NCBI GenBank assembly: GCA_023432565.1
Contig: JAEYUL010000181.1
Coordinates: 1 to 33,704, forward strand
Direction of reading: 5' to 3'
Length of the DNA: 33,704 bases
Origin: Actinomycetes bacterium
GTDB taxonomy: Bacteria > Actinomycetota > Actinomycetes > Actinomycetales > Cellulomonadaceae
Below are positions 24,712 to 32,606 of the stretch, piece after piece. Under the pieces are notes generated by a model, which was not told where the DNA came from, did not search any database, and saw only the letters and a list, made by a program, of their open reading frames with translations. Numbering within the stretch: the first letter of the stretch is position 1; each line of letters opens with the position of its first letter. The position numbers and the translations under genes were made by a program.

Positions 24712-26229
24712 TCAGCGGCGCGAGGAGTAGTTCGGCGCCTCGACGGTCATCTGGATGTCGTGCGGGTGCGACTCCTTGAGCCCCGCCGCGGTGATCCGCA
24801 CGAACTTCCCGCGCTGCTGCAGCTCGGGGATCGTGTGCGCGCCGACGTAGAACATCGACTGGTGCAGGCCGCCGACGAGCTGGTGCGCCACGGCCGCGAG
24901 CGGGCCGCGGTAGGGCACCTGGCCTTCGATCCCCTCGGGGACGATCTTCTCGTCGGACGCGACGTCCGCCTGGAAGTAGCGGTCCTTGGAGTACGAGATG
25001 CGACCGCGCGAGGCCATGGCCCCGAGCGAGCCCATGCCGCGGTAGTGCTTGTACTGCTTGCCGTTGACGAAGACGAGGTCGCCCGGCGACTCCTCGCAGC
25101 CGGCCAGCAACGAGCCGAGCATGACGGTGTCCGCGCCGGCGACGAGCGCCTTGGCGATGTCCCCCGAGTACTGCAGACCACCGTCGCCGATCACCGGCAC
25201 GCCTGCGGGCTTGCAGGCCAGAGAGGCGTCGTAGATGGCGGTCACCTGCGGGACACCCACGCCGGCGACGACGCGCGTCGTGCAGATCGAGCCCGGCCCG
25301 ACGCCCACCTTGACGGCGTCCACGCCCGCGTCGACGAGGGCCTGAGCGCCCTCGCGCGTCGCGACGTTGCCGCCGATGACCTGGACGTGACGGGTGGCCG
25401 GGTCCGACTTGAGCCGGCGGACCATGTCGAGCATGAGGCGCGCGTGGCCGTTGGCCGTGTCGACGACGAGCACGTCCGCACCCGCCTCGGCGAGCGCGGT
25501 CGCGCGCTCCCACGCGTCCCCGAAGAACCCGATCGCCGCACCGACCACGAGCCGACCCTCGTCGTCCTTGGTCGACAGCGGGTACTGCTCGGACTTCACG
25601 AAGTCCTTGACCGTGATGAGCCCGCGCAGGACGCCGGAGGCGTCGACGAGCGGCAGCTTCTCGATCTTGTGCTTGGCGAGCAGGGCCGCGGCGTCGTCGC
25701 GCTCGATGCCGACGGGAGCGGTCACGAGCGGCATGGGCGTCATCACCTCGCGCACGCGGCGCGTCGCGAACTCGCCGGGCGGGACGAACCGCAGGTCACG
25801 GTTGGTGATGATGCCCACCAGACGACGCTCGTCGTCGACCACCGGCAGCCCCGAGACGCGGTAGGTGCCGCACAGCTCGTCGAGCTCGGCCAGCGTCGCG
25901 TCGGGAGCGACCGTCACCGGGTCGGAGACCATGCCCGACTCGGAGCGCTTCACGCGGTCGACCTGATGGGCCTGGTCGGCGATCGACAGGTTCCGGTGCA
26001 GGATGCCCACGCCACCCTGACGCGCCATCGCGATCGCCATGCGCGACTCGGTCACCGTGTCCATCGCGGCGGACAGCAGCGGCACGCGCACACTGATCTC
26101 GCGCGTGAGCCGGGAGGTCGTGTCGACCTCGCTCGGGATGACGTCCGTCTCCCCGGGGAGCAGGAGGACGTCGTCGTAGGTCAGGCCGATCCGCGAGAAG
26201 GGGTCGGCCGGCGAGTCGGGTCCCGTCAT
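24712..26229 (-). CDS. guaB: IMP dehydrogenase
   Basis: Oxidises IMP to XMP with NAD+, the rate-limiting step toward GMP; GuaA in this window takes the product. The 505-aa length and layout are canonical: LTYDDVLLLPGE at 16-27, SAAMDTVTESRMAIAMARQGGVGILHRN, a CBS-domain pair at about 95-215, DTANGH at about 257-262, the catalytic loop VGVGPGSICTTR with Cys316, IGDGGLQYSGDIAKALVAGADTVMLGS, and the flap-region MGSLGAM...RYFQ. The C-terminal RITAAGLKESHPHDIQMTVEAPNYS is family-typical. The ATG at 26229 begins MTGPDSPADPFSRIG. It lies between the esterase and the BldM-like gene and has its own terminator. Confidence 0.97.
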   Translation of the reverse strand: MTGPDSPADPFSRIGLTYDDVLLLPGETDVIPSEVDTTSRLTREISVRVPLLSAAMDTVTESRMAIAMARQGGVGILHRNLSIADQAHQVDRVKRSESGMVSDPVTVAPDATLAELDELCGTYRVSGLPVVDDERRLVGIITNRDLRFVPPGEFATRRVREVMTPMPLVTAPVGIERDDAAALLAKHKIEKLPLVDASGVLRGLITVKDFVKSEQYPLSTKDDEGRLVVGAAIGFFGDAWERATALAEAGADVLVVDTANGHARLMLDMVRRLKSDPATRHVQVIGGNVATREGAQALVDAGVDAVKVGVGPGSICTTRVVAGVGVPQVTAIYDASLACKPAGVPVIGDGGLQYSGDIAKALVAGADTVMLGSLLAGCEESPGDLVFVNGKQYKHYRGMGSLGAMASRGRISYSKDRYFQADVASDEKIVPEGIEGQVPYRGPLAAVAHQLVGGLHQSMFYVGAHTIPELQQRGKFVRITAAGLKESHPHDIQMTVEAPNYSSRR

Positions 26230-26367
26230 CTGCTCAGGATACGTCCGGGCTGAGCCGGTCCGGGCGGTGCGTCCAGGCGCCGGACGGGCACGGACGAGAG
26301 GCCGACGAGGCCGCGGCCACCGGTACGGCCCCTTGAACCCTCCGCCCGAGGACGGGGCCGTCCGAGG

Positions 26368-27036
26368 TCAGCGGATCAGGCCGCCACGCAGCCCGATCGC
26401 CACCGCCTGGGCCCGGTCGTTCGCCCCGAGCTTGCGGAACAGGCGCCGTGCGTGGGTCTTGACGGTGTCCTCCGACAGGAAGAGCTCCGCGCCGATCTGC
26501 GCGTTCGACCGGCCGTTGCTCATCCCGACGAGGACCTCGATCTCGCGCTTGGTGAGCGCGACGGTGGGCCGCACCTGCTCCTCGCTGGCGGGGGTCTCCG
26601 CCACGGGGTCGACGGACGGCAGGGACGGGCGCGGGACGTCGACGACGGCACGCTGCCCGCCCGCCAGGACCGGGCTCGCCAGGACGTGCGCAGCGACCGC
26701 GGAGAGCTCGGCGCGGCCGACGTCGGGCGCGAGGAACCCACGGGCGCCCAGCGCGAGCGCGCGGTCGAGCGCGGCCGAGTCGTCGGGCTGGGCGAGCAGG
26801 ACGACGGCCACGCCCGGCGCGACCGCGCGCAGCCGGCGGATCGCCTCACCCGCTCCGGGAGCCGGGATGTGCGCGTCGAGCAGGACCACCGTGGGCGGGA
26901 CGCGACGCGCGTGGGCGAGCAGCTCGTCGACCGTGGCCGCCGCGCGCACCGGGCTCAGCGTCGGCACCCCGATCGACGTGACGACCAGTCGCTCGCGCAC
27001 TGCGGTCGAGGCATGACAGACGACCACCCCTGCCAT
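26368..27036 (-). CDS. BldM-like orphan response regulator (LuxR/NarL-type DNA-binding)
   Basis: Transcription regulator of 222 aa with a receiver-like domain (1-125), a variable linker (about 126-158) and a LuxR/NarL helix-turn-helix: LTKREIEVLVGMSNGRSNAQIGAELFLSEDTVKTHARRLFRKLGANDRAQAVAIG (161-215). The C-terminal half is strikingly like Streptomyces BldM, and the location next to whiD and guaB matches. The receiver keeps Asp54 (VVLLDAHIPAPG), but the usual acidic pair is His8/Ala9 and the conserved Lys is Pro104, so phosphorylation is unlikely. No sensor kinase is nearby. ATG 27036 follows AGAAGGAGGACGTC, an excellent ribosome site. Calling it bldM outright would overreach without a phylogeny. 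Confidence 0.9.
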   Translation of the reverse strand: MAGVVVCHASTAVRERLVVTSIGVPTLSPVRAAATVDELLAHARRVPPTVVLLDAHIPAPGAGEAIRRLRAVAPGVAVVLLAQPDDSAALDRALALGARGFLAPDVGRAELSAVAAHVLASPVLAGGQRAVVDVPRPSLPSVDPVAETPASEEQVRPTVALTKREIEVLVGMSNGRSNAQIGAELFLSEDTVKTHARRLFRKLGANDRAQAVAIGLRGGLIR

Positions 27037-27237
27037 GACGTCCTCCTTCTACCGGTGTTCCCCTCGGGCCTTCGGTGTGCTATCGGCCGCTCGGAAGTGC
27101 GAGGTTAGCGGCTCCCGCCACCCCTCGGGCGCTCAGGCGCGCGCACTTCGTGCATCCCTGGCCATCTCTGGGCGAAATGGCACGGTCCGACACCGGCGCA
27201 AAACGCCCGCGCACCCCGGACGGCGCGGCGGCGCAGT

Positions 27238-28224
27238 TCACCCGTTCGGCGGACGCGCCACGACGGCCAGGACCTCGTGCAGGAGCCCACGAAACGTGCG
27301 CGAGCGCGTCACGGCCGGCCCCGTCGGGACGGCCGCCCGCCCGTCCGGCACCATGACGAACTGCGCGAGCTGCGGGTGCGCGCGGGCGATCTCGGCGACA
27401 GGGCCGAGGTCGGCGTCCGCGCGGCGCGACACCGTCACGACCGCTCCGGGCCGCGTCATGACGACGAGCTCGAGCGCGTGGTGCACGCTCGTCGGTCCGC
27501 CGACGGCGCGCGCGTCGACGCCCGCCGCCACGAGAGCGGCGGTCAGCGCGTGCACGAGCAACGGCCGCTCCTGACCGCCCGGGACGAGGACGAGCACGAC
27601 GGCTGCCCCCCGCGGCGCGGCCGGCACCCACGAACGCAGGGCCTCGACGGCCGCCGCGCGCACCGTGAGTGCGGCGTCGGTGCCCGGCCGGTCCACGACC
27701 GTGCGCCGACCCAGCTCCCCCAGGGCCGGCTCCAGCAGCTCCGTCCACCAGTGCTCGAGCTCGGCCGTGCCGGCCCCCGCAGCGACCTCCACGATCGCAC
27801 GGCACGCGGGCGCGTCGCCCCGCAGCGCCGCGTCGACCAGCGCCGTCGGCGTGCTGGGGCCGACGACCGCGCCGAGCGGCAGTGCGGCGTCCGCGCCCGA
27901 GGCGCCGCCAGAGACCGGGACCTCGGCGACGCTCGCGATCCGGGCGGCGTCGCCGGGAGCGACGCCGTCGAGCGTGAGGCGGCGCATGACGAGCAGGCGT
28001 TCGACGTCGGCGGCGGAGTACCGCCGGTGGGACCCGGCGGACCGCTCCGACGGCCCGAGGCCGTAGCGGCGGTCCCACGTGCGCAGCGTCGCGGGCGCGA
28101 CGCCGAGGCGCGCCGCGACGGCGGCCACGGTCAGGGGCGCGGCATGTCGCACGGGTGCAGCGGCCGGACGATCGCCGTCGTGGTGCTCGGGCTCGACTGA
28201 GCCGTCCTCCGGCGACAAGGTCAT
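27238..28224 (-). CDS. MerR-family regulator with a vestigial cobalamin-binding-like domain
   Basis: A 328-aa regulator. The MerR winged helix is at about 31-100 (LTVAAVAARLGVAPATLRTWDRRYGLGPSERSAGSHRRYSAADVERL). It is followed by a Gly/Ala linker, a helical bundle (about 125-200, with ELEHWWTELLEPALGELGRR as in CarH/LitR proteins) and a Rossmann-like domain (about 206-325: AAVVLVLVPGGQERPLLVHALTAALVAAGVDARAVGG). The fold order is that of B12-dependent photoreceptor repressors, but the base-off motif DxHxxG is absent, so cobalamin binding is doubtful. ATG 28224 (MTLSPEDGSVEPEHH) is the start closest to the conserved part; an upstream in-frame start at 28284 is possible. It is divergent from whiD. 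Confidence 0.88.
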   Translation of the reverse strand: MTLSPEDGSVEPEHHDGDRPAAAPVRHAAPLTVAAVAARLGVAPATLRTWDRRYGLGPSERSAGSHRRYSAADVERLLVMRRLTLDGVAPGDAARIASVAEVPVSGGASGADAALPLGAVVGPSTPTALVDAALRGDAPACRAIVEVAAGAGTAELEHWWTELLEPALGELGRRTVVDRPGTDAALTVRAAAVEALRSWVPAAPRGAAVVLVLVPGGQERPLLVHALTAALVAAGVDARAVGGPTSVHHALELVVMTRPGAVVTVSRRADADLGPVAEIARAHPQLAQFVMVPDGRAAVPTGPAVTRSRTFRGLLHEVLAVVARPPNG

Positions 28225-28283
28225 GGCGCGATTGTGCCAGCCCGAGCGAGTCAGCATCGGGCACGGCCGCCCTCGACCGGTCA

Positions 28284-28307
28284 CCTGATCGTGTCAAATC
28301 AGGACAC
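28284..28307. promoter_or_regulatory. Nested inverted repeats between merR-like gene and whiD
   Basis: CCTGAT/ATCAGG (28284-28289, 28298-28303) interlocks with GTGTC/GACAC (28291-28295, 28303-28307). It is the only clear dyad in the 329-nt divergent region and is a candidate operator for the MerR-like protein. Confidence 0.4.
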
Positions 28308-28350
28308 AGCCGGACAGGTAATCGCGCCACCGACCAGTTCCGACCGAGTC

Positions 28351-28379
28351 TTGACCGGATTCTGGCGCGGTTGTAGCGT
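28351..28379 (+). promoter_or_regulatory. Predicted sigma70-type promoter of whiD/whiB3
   Basis: TTGACC at 28351-28356, 17-nt spacer, TAGCGT at 28374-28379. Transcription would begin near 28386, leaving a leader of about 170 nt before the whiD start. Confidence 0.65.
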
Positions 28380-28553
28380 CTGGGCATGTCGTGAGGACGT
28401 AGGCACGACGGCCCTTGACAGACACCCACCTGACGCACCTGCCAGCAGCACATCCGCCCGTGAGGCACACACCTCCAGGCACCCGACGCAGTACCGCAGC
28501 CGTGATGGACCGATCGCCCGGATCCGCAGCCGGACGACCGACGAGGAGGACGA

Positions 28554-28859
28554 ATGGCCGAGATCTCGCGCTTGCCCGGACCTGTGATGGACCTGTGGGA
28601 GTGGCAGTTCGAAGGCGCCTGCCGCGACGCAGACCAAGACCTGTTCTTCCACCCCGAAGGCGAGCGTGGATCGGCGCGCCGACGTCGCGCCGAGGCCGCC
28701 AAGGCCGTGTGCGCGACCTGCCCGGTGATCGAGCAGTGCCGCGAGCAGTCGCTCGCCGTGCGCGAGCCGTACGGCGTGTGGGGCGGCCTCTCGGAGGACG
28801 AGCGCGCCGCGCTGCTCGCCCAGCGGGGCCGCACGGTCGTCGCCCGCACGACAGCCTGA
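28554..28859 (+). CDS. whiD: WhiB-family iron-sulphur regulator, WhiD/WhiB3 type
   Basis: A 101-aa WhiB-like protein carrying the four Cys that hold a [4Fe-4S] cluster (Cys23, Cys53, Cys56, Cys62: C-x29-C-x2-C-x5-C) and the GVWGG turn at 74-78, followed by a basic tail. The N-terminus ISRLPGPVMDLWEWQFEGACR, the FFHPEGERGSAR segment and EPYGVWGGLSEDER match Mycobacterium WhiB3 and Streptomyces WhiD closely, and its position between groES and guaB agrees. These proteins bind the primary sigma factor and respond to redox/NO; targets here are unknown. ATG 28554 is preceded by GACGAGGAGGACGA. It is convergent with groES. Confidence 0.95.
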   Translation: MAEISRLPGPVMDLWEWQFEGACRDADQDLFFHPEGERGSARRRRAEAAKAVCATCPVIEQCREQSLAVREPYGVWGGLSEDERAALLAQRGRTVVARTTA

Positions 28860-28915
28860 TCCACCCACCCGGCGCACCGCAGGCGCCGCACAGCTCCGGA
28901 CCCACCGGGGAACGA

Positions 28916-28949
28916 CGAAGGCCCCCGTCCTGCAGGACGGGGGCCTTCG
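28916..28949. terminator. Perfect 34-bp palindrome: bidirectional terminator between whiD and groES
   Basis: Arms 28916-28932 and 28933-28949 are exact reverse complements with no unpaired base (as RNA, about 15 bp plus a 4-nt loop). It lies 57 nt after the whiD stop and 36 nt beyond the convergent groES stop. Confidence 0.85.
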
Positions 28950-28984
28950 CGTCGTCCGGCCCGCGAGCGGGCCGGGACGCAGGA

Positions 28985-29281
28985 TCACTTGACGACGACC
29001 GCCAGGACGTCACGAGCCGAGAGGATCAGGTACTCCTCGCCGGCGTACTTGACCTCGGTGCCGCCGTACTTCGAGTAGATGACCTTGTCACCCACAGCGA
29101 CGTCGAGCGGGACGCGGTTGCCCTTGTCGTCGATCCGACCCGGGCCGATCGCGAGGACCTCGCCCTCCTGGGGCTTCTCCTTGGCGGAGTCCGGGATGAC
29201 CAGACCCGAGGCCGTCGTCGTCTCCGCCTCCAGCGGCTTCACGACGATCCGGTCCTCGAGCGGCTTGATGGAGACCGACAC
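28985..29281 (-). CDS. groES: Co-chaperonin GroES (Hsp10)
   Basis: The 98-aa co-chaperonin caps GroEL during protein folding. Sequence features are standard: SIKPLEDRIVVKPLEAETTTASGLVIPDSAKEKPQEGEVLAIGPG (with the mobile loop in TTTASGLVIPDSAKEK), then VAVGDKVIYSKYGGTEVKYAGEEYLILSARDVLAVV. GTG 29281 follows AAGGGGAGG with ideal spacing; the longer open frame upstream is noncoding leader. No groEL follows: the next gene downstream is the convergent whiD. A CIRCE element and a strong promoter lie upstream, so HrcA heat-shock control is expected. Confidence 0.96.
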   Translation of the reverse strand: MSVSIKPLEDRIVVKPLEAETTTASGLVIPDSAKEKPQEGEVLAIGPGRIDDKGNRVPLDVAVGDKVIYSKYGGTEVKYAGEEYLILSARDVLAVVVK

Positions 29282-29366
29282 TGCGGACCTCCCCTTCGCG
29301 TGTGTTGAGTGGTTCCGTGGGTCGCGCTCGGCCCACCGTCGTCGCGGGTGCCGGAGACCTGGCGCG

Positions 29367-29393
29367 TTGGCAGACTCGTAACCCGAGTGCCAG
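29367..29393 (-). promoter_or_regulatory. Second, imperfect CIRCE-like dyad before groES
   Basis: On the minus strand, TGGCACTC, 7 nt, then GAGT-CTGCCA. One arm is a perfect CIRCE half-site and the other carries a 2-nt insertion. It lies just downstream of the predicted -10. Confidence 0.4.
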
Positions 29394-29399
29394 TTCCTC

Positions 29400-29428
29400 A
29401 CTCTAGGAACCGCCTGGCACTCGGTCAA
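29400..29428 (-). promoter_or_regulatory. groES promoter
   Basis: On the minus strand TTGACC (29428-29423), 17-nt spacer, TAGAGT (29405-29400). The -35 lies in the spacer of the CIRCE element, the usual arrangement for HrcA repression. Confidence 0.75.
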
Positions 29429-29440
29429 GGCGAGTGCTAA
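29414..29440 (-). promoter_or_regulatory. CIRCE element (HrcA operator)
   Basis: CTGGCACTC, 9 nt, GAGTGCTAA on the plus strand. This matches the consensus TTAGCACTC-N9-GAGTGCTAA in 16 of 18 arm positions, with the GAGTGCTAA arm perfect. Confidence 0.9.
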
Positions 29441-29526
29441 CCCTCGGCCAGCTCGCCCCGCCCTCGGTGGGACCGGATGACGCCCCCGGTCCCCCGCGAC
29501 GCCCTGCGGGTGCAAGGATCGCCGAC

Positions 29527-30735
29527 ATGGATGCCGACGGCCTCAGCCGGCTGCTCACCCCGGACGGGTGGGCGCTGCTGTCCGCCCTGCCCCCGTACGA
29601 CGAGCGGCTGGCCATGCCGCTGGGCGAGCGCCTGCGCGCCGAGGGGCTGCACCCCTCGCTCGTCGCCGCGGCGCTCACGCAGTCGCGCCTGCGAGGCAAG
29701 GCGCACGCCAAGCTCGGCGACTTCGCGGAGGGCATGCTGTTCACCGCAGCCGGCCTCGAGCAGGCCACGCGCCTGGAGGTGGGAGCCCATCACGCTCGCC
29801 GCTACCGCGACGCCGGCGTGACCCACGTCGCGGACCTCACGTGCGGGATCGGGGCGGACGCGTTGGCGTTCGCGGGCGTCGGCCTGCGCGTCACCGCAGC
29901 CGAGCTCGACGAGATGACTGCGGCGATCGCCACCGTGAACCTGCGCCACTTCCCCGAGGTCGAGGTGCGGCACACCGACGGGCTCGCGCTGGACCTCGAG
30001 GGCGTCGACGGCGTCTACGCCGACCCGGCCCGCCGCACCGGGTCCGGCACTCGCCTGCACGACCCGTCGGCGTACGCACCGCCCCTGGACGCCGTCCTGG
30101 CGGTCCGCGAGCGCGTGCCCGCCCTGGGCCTCAAGCTCGGGCCCGGCATCGCGCACCGAGACCTGCCCGGCGACGCACGCGCGCAGTGGGTCTCGGTCGC
30201 CGGGGACGTCGTCGAGCTCGGGCTGTGGTTCGGCCCGCTCGCCCCTGAGGGGCCGGGGCGTTCGGCGCTGCTCCTGGCGGACGGGCACGCGCACGTGCTC
30301 GCGCCCGACGAGGTCGCCCACGCACACGTGGGCCCGGTCGGCGGCTACCTGTACGAGCCCGACGGGGCGGTGGTGCGCGCCGGGCTCGTCGGCGACGTCG
30401 CGCTCGAGGTGCGTGGCCGCCTCGTCGACCCCACGATCGCCTACGTGACGTCCGACGAGCTCGTGCCGACGCCGTTCGCGACCGCCTACCGCGTGCTCGA
30501 CCAGATGCCGTTCGGCCTCAAGCGGCTGCGGACCTACCTGCGTGAGCACGGGGTCGGCCGGCTGACGATCAAGAAGCGCGGCACGGCCGTCGTACCCGAG
30601 CAGCTGCGCCGGCAGCTCGACCTGCGCGGGGAGGCGACGGGCACGATCGTCCTGACGCGCGTGGTCGGGCACCAGAGCGTGCTCGTCGTCGAACCCGTCG
30701 AGCCCGCAGCGGCGAGCACCCGGGACGGCTCCTGA
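29527..30735 (+). CDS. SAM-dependent methyltransferase-fold protein with THUMP-like C-terminal domain
   Basis: A 402-aa protein common in actinobacteria. A helical N-terminus (PPYDERLAMPLGERLRAEGLHPSLVAAALTQSRLRGKAHAKLG) precedes a class I methyltransferase core: motif I VADLTCGIGADALAFAGVG at 101-119, acidic post-II AAELDEM, and motif IV DGVYADPARR at 161-170. The C-terminal part carries the THUMP-like region ending MPFGLKRLRTYLREHGVGRLTIKKRGTAVVPEQLRRQL. This architecture suggests RNA modification, but the substrate is unknown. ATG 29527 is chosen because it sits just ahead of the conserved region; an ATG at 29531 is out of frame. The stop overlaps the next start by 1 nt (TGATG), so the two are coupled. 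Confidence 0.9.
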   Translation: MDADGLSRLLTPDGWALLSALPPYDERLAMPLGERLRAEGLHPSLVAAALTQSRLRGKAHAKLGDFAEGMLFTAAGLEQATRLEVGAHHARRYRDAGVTHVADLTCGIGADALAFAGVGLRVTAAELDEMTAAIATVNLRHFPEVEVRHTDGLALDLEGVDGVYADPARRTGSGTRLHDPSAYAPPLDAVLAVRERVPALGLKLGPGIAHRDLPGDARAQWVSVAGDVVELGLWFGPLAPEGPGRSALLLADGHAHVLAPDEVAHAHVGPVGGYLYEPDGAVVRAGLVGDVALEVRGRLVDPTIAYVTSDELVPTPFATAYRVLDQMPFGLKRLRTYLREHGVGRLTIKKRGTAVVPEQLRRQLDLRGEATGTIVLTRVVGHQSVLVVEPVEPAAASTRDGS

Positions 30736-31871
30736 TGGCCGCGCCCGTCGCGCTGCCGTTCGCGCAGAGCGAGCGCTCGACCGTCGGCCTCGAGTGGGAG
30801 GTCGCGCTGGTCGACGCGGACTCGGGCGACCTGCGTCAGGCCGCGCAGGCGATCTTCGACATCGTCGGCACCGACCACCCGAACATCACCCAGGAGCTGC
30901 TGCGCAACACCGTCGAGATCTCCTCCGGCAAGTGCCGCACCGTGGGCGAGGCGGGCGCCGACCTCAAACGCGCACTCGACGAGGTCGCGGCGGCGGCAGC
31001 TCCGCTGCGCATCCAGCTCATGGGCGGTGGCACGCACCCGTTCGCGCAGTGGGCCACGCAGAAGGTCAGCGACAAGCAGCGCTACGCCACCCTCATCGAC
31101 CGCACGCAGTGGTGGGGCCGGCAGATGCTCATCTACGGCGTGCACGTGCACGTCGGCATCGAGGACCGCGCCAAGGTGCTGCCGATCTCGCGCGCCATGC
31201 TCACGGTGTTCGCGCACATCCAGTCGTTGTCCGCCTCCTCGCCCTTCTGGGGCGGCAAGGACACGGGCTACGCGTCCAACCGTGCGCTGCTGTTCCAGCA
31301 GCTGCCGACCGCCGGGCTGCCGTACCAGTTCGACGAGTGGTCGCAGCTCGAGCAGTACGTGGGCGACATGCTGCACACCGGCGTCATCGACCAGTTCGAC
31401 GAGGTGCGGTGGGACGTCCGGCCGGCGCCGCGGTTCGGCACGCTCGAGATGCGCATCGCGGACGGCGCGACGAACCTGCTCGAGCTCACGGCGATCGCCG
31501 CGCTCACGCACTGCTTCGTCGAGCACTTCTCGTCGCTGCTCGACGCGGGCGAGCCGCTTCCCACGATGCCCACCTGGTTCGTGCAGGAGAACAAGTGGCG
31601 CTCCGCGCGGTACGGCATGGACGCGATCGTCATCACGGACGCCGAGGGCGACGAGGAGCTCGTCACGGACTCGGTCGCACACTGGCTGACCGTGCTCGCC
31701 CCGGTCGCCGAGCGGCTCGGGTGCGCCGCCGAGCTCGACCAGGTGCGCGTCATCCTGCGTCGTGGCGCGTCCTACCAGCGTCAGCGCGCGGTAGCGCGGC
31801 GCAACGCGGGCGAGCTCGACGCGGTGGTCGCGTCGCTGGTCGCCGAGCTGGAGGCGGGCAGGCCGCTGTGA
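30735..31871 (+). CDS. YbdK-type carboxylate-amine ligase / glutamate-cysteine ligase family 2 (GCS2)
   Basis: A 378-aa enzyme of the GCS2 (YbdK) family, weak glutamate-cysteine ligases of uncertain physiological role. Motifs are TVGLEWEVALVDADSGDL near the start (metal-binding Glu), ITQELLRNTVEISSGKCRTVGEA, GGGTHPFAQWATQKVSDKQRYATLIDRTQWWGRQMLIYGVHVHVGI, SASSPFWGGKDTGYASNRALLFQQLPTAGLP, the arginine-rich WDVRPAPRFGTLEMRIADG, and ENKWRSARYGMDA. Its ATG overlaps the methyltransferase stop as TGATG. Actinobacteria mainly use mycothiol, so a role in glutathione or ergothioneine cannot be assumed. Confidence 0.92.
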   Translation: MAAPVALPFAQSERSTVGLEWEVALVDADSGDLRQAAQAIFDIVGTDHPNITQELLRNTVEISSGKCRTVGEAGADLKRALDEVAAAAAPLRIQLMGGGTHPFAQWATQKVSDKQRYATLIDRTQWWGRQMLIYGVHVHVGIEDRAKVLPISRAMLTVFAHIQSLSASSPFWGGKDTGYASNRALLFQQLPTAGLPYQFDEWSQLEQYVGDMLHTGVIDQFDEVRWDVRPAPRFGTLEMRIADGATNLLELTAIAALTHCFVEHFSSLLDAGEPLPTMPTWFVQENKWRSARYGMDAIVITDAEGDEELVTDSVAHWLTVLAPVAERLGCAAELDQVRVILRRGASYQRQRAVARRNAGELDAVVASLVAELEAGRPL

Positions 31872-31878
31872 CCCCGTG

Positions 31879-31918
31879 CGACGCCGCGACACCGCGAGCA
31901 CTCACTCGCGCGGCGTCG
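31879..31918. terminator. Probable bidirectional terminator after the GCS2 gene
   Basis: CGACGCCGCG (31879-31888) pairs with CGCGGCGTCG (31909-31918) around a 20-nt loop that can form a smaller inner stem (CGCGAG/CTCGCG). It fills the 54-nt gap between convergent genes. Confidence 0.55.
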
Positions 31919-31925
31919 GACGTGG

Positions 31926-32507
31926 TCAGTCCGCGGTGCGCTCCGCCGGCACCGGGTCCAGCCAGCGCCAGCTCGCGAGCACCCGCTCGGCCGCCGCGTG
32001 CAGCGGGGCGGGATCGGCGCCGCCGACGAGGCGCACCACGAAGGCCCATCCGTCGTGGTCCACGTGCAGGTCCATGACGCTCGTCGCGAGGGACGAGCCG
32101 ACCGTGCGTCGCCACGTCGCGCCCGCGGCCGTCACGACCTGCTCGACGCCCGCACCGTCGTCGCAGGTGTCCCACGGGTCACGTGACGACGAGCGTGCCC
32201 GGTCCTCCGCGGCGGGCACGCTGCCCGGCGGCTGCGCGGGATCCAGCGCGCGCTCGACGGGCCCGAGCAGCTCGATGGTCAGTGCTCCTGCGTCCAGGTC
32301 CGCGGCGAGCAGCCGCGCGCCTGCGACGACGGAGTCCGCGTCCGGCACCTGGATGTGCAGGCCGGGGCGCCCGTCGGTCGGCTCCAGCGTCGCGACAGCC
32401 CCCGGACGCCGGCCCACCACCGCCTGCGAGCGCGGCCCGACCGCCGACGCGATGCACCAGAACGCGAACACCGCGGCAGGCACGACGAGCAGGAGGTCGA
32501 GGCTCAT
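31926..32507 (-). CDS. Hypothetical protein with one N-terminal membrane helix
   Basis: A 193-aa protein starting MSLDLLLVVPAAVFAFWCIASAVGPRS: a single N-terminal hydrophobic segment (about 3-23) that could be an anchor or an uncleaved signal, then a soluble domain. The soluble part has GLHIQVPDADSVVAGARLLAADLDAGALTIELLG, a disordered Pro/Asp-rich stretch, and a final TSVMDLHVDHDGWAFVVRLVGGADPAPLHAAAERVLASWRWL. I recognise no family. ATG 32507 has a GGAGAG ribosome site. It is convergent with the GCS2 gene and about 100 nt downstream of the PaiB-like gene on the same strand. Confidence 0.78.
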   Translation of the reverse strand: MSLDLLLVVPAAVFAFWCIASAVGPRSQAVVGRRPGAVATLEPTDGRPGLHIQVPDADSVVAGARLLAADLDAGALTIELLGPVERALDPAQPPGSVPAAEDRARSSSRDPWDTCDDGAGVEQVVTAAGATWRRTVGSSLATSVMDLHVDHDGWAFVVRLVGGADPAPLHAAAERVLASWRWLDPVPAERTAD

Positions 32508-32606
32508 GCTCTCCTGATCGTCCAGGCCGCGCCGATGTGGAGGAAAGCACGGCGGGACCCGGCCCGGGCGCGGGGCCCCGAGACGCCGGGCGCCGGGCGA
32601 GGGAGG

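Noticed and set aside
28415..28420. TTGACA as a second whiD promoter
   Set aside because: No acceptable -10 hexamer at 16-18 nt; the promoter at 28351-28379 is better.
28860..28984. groEL or a fragment of it downstream of groES
   Set aside because: Only a palindromic terminator lies between the groES and whiD stops.
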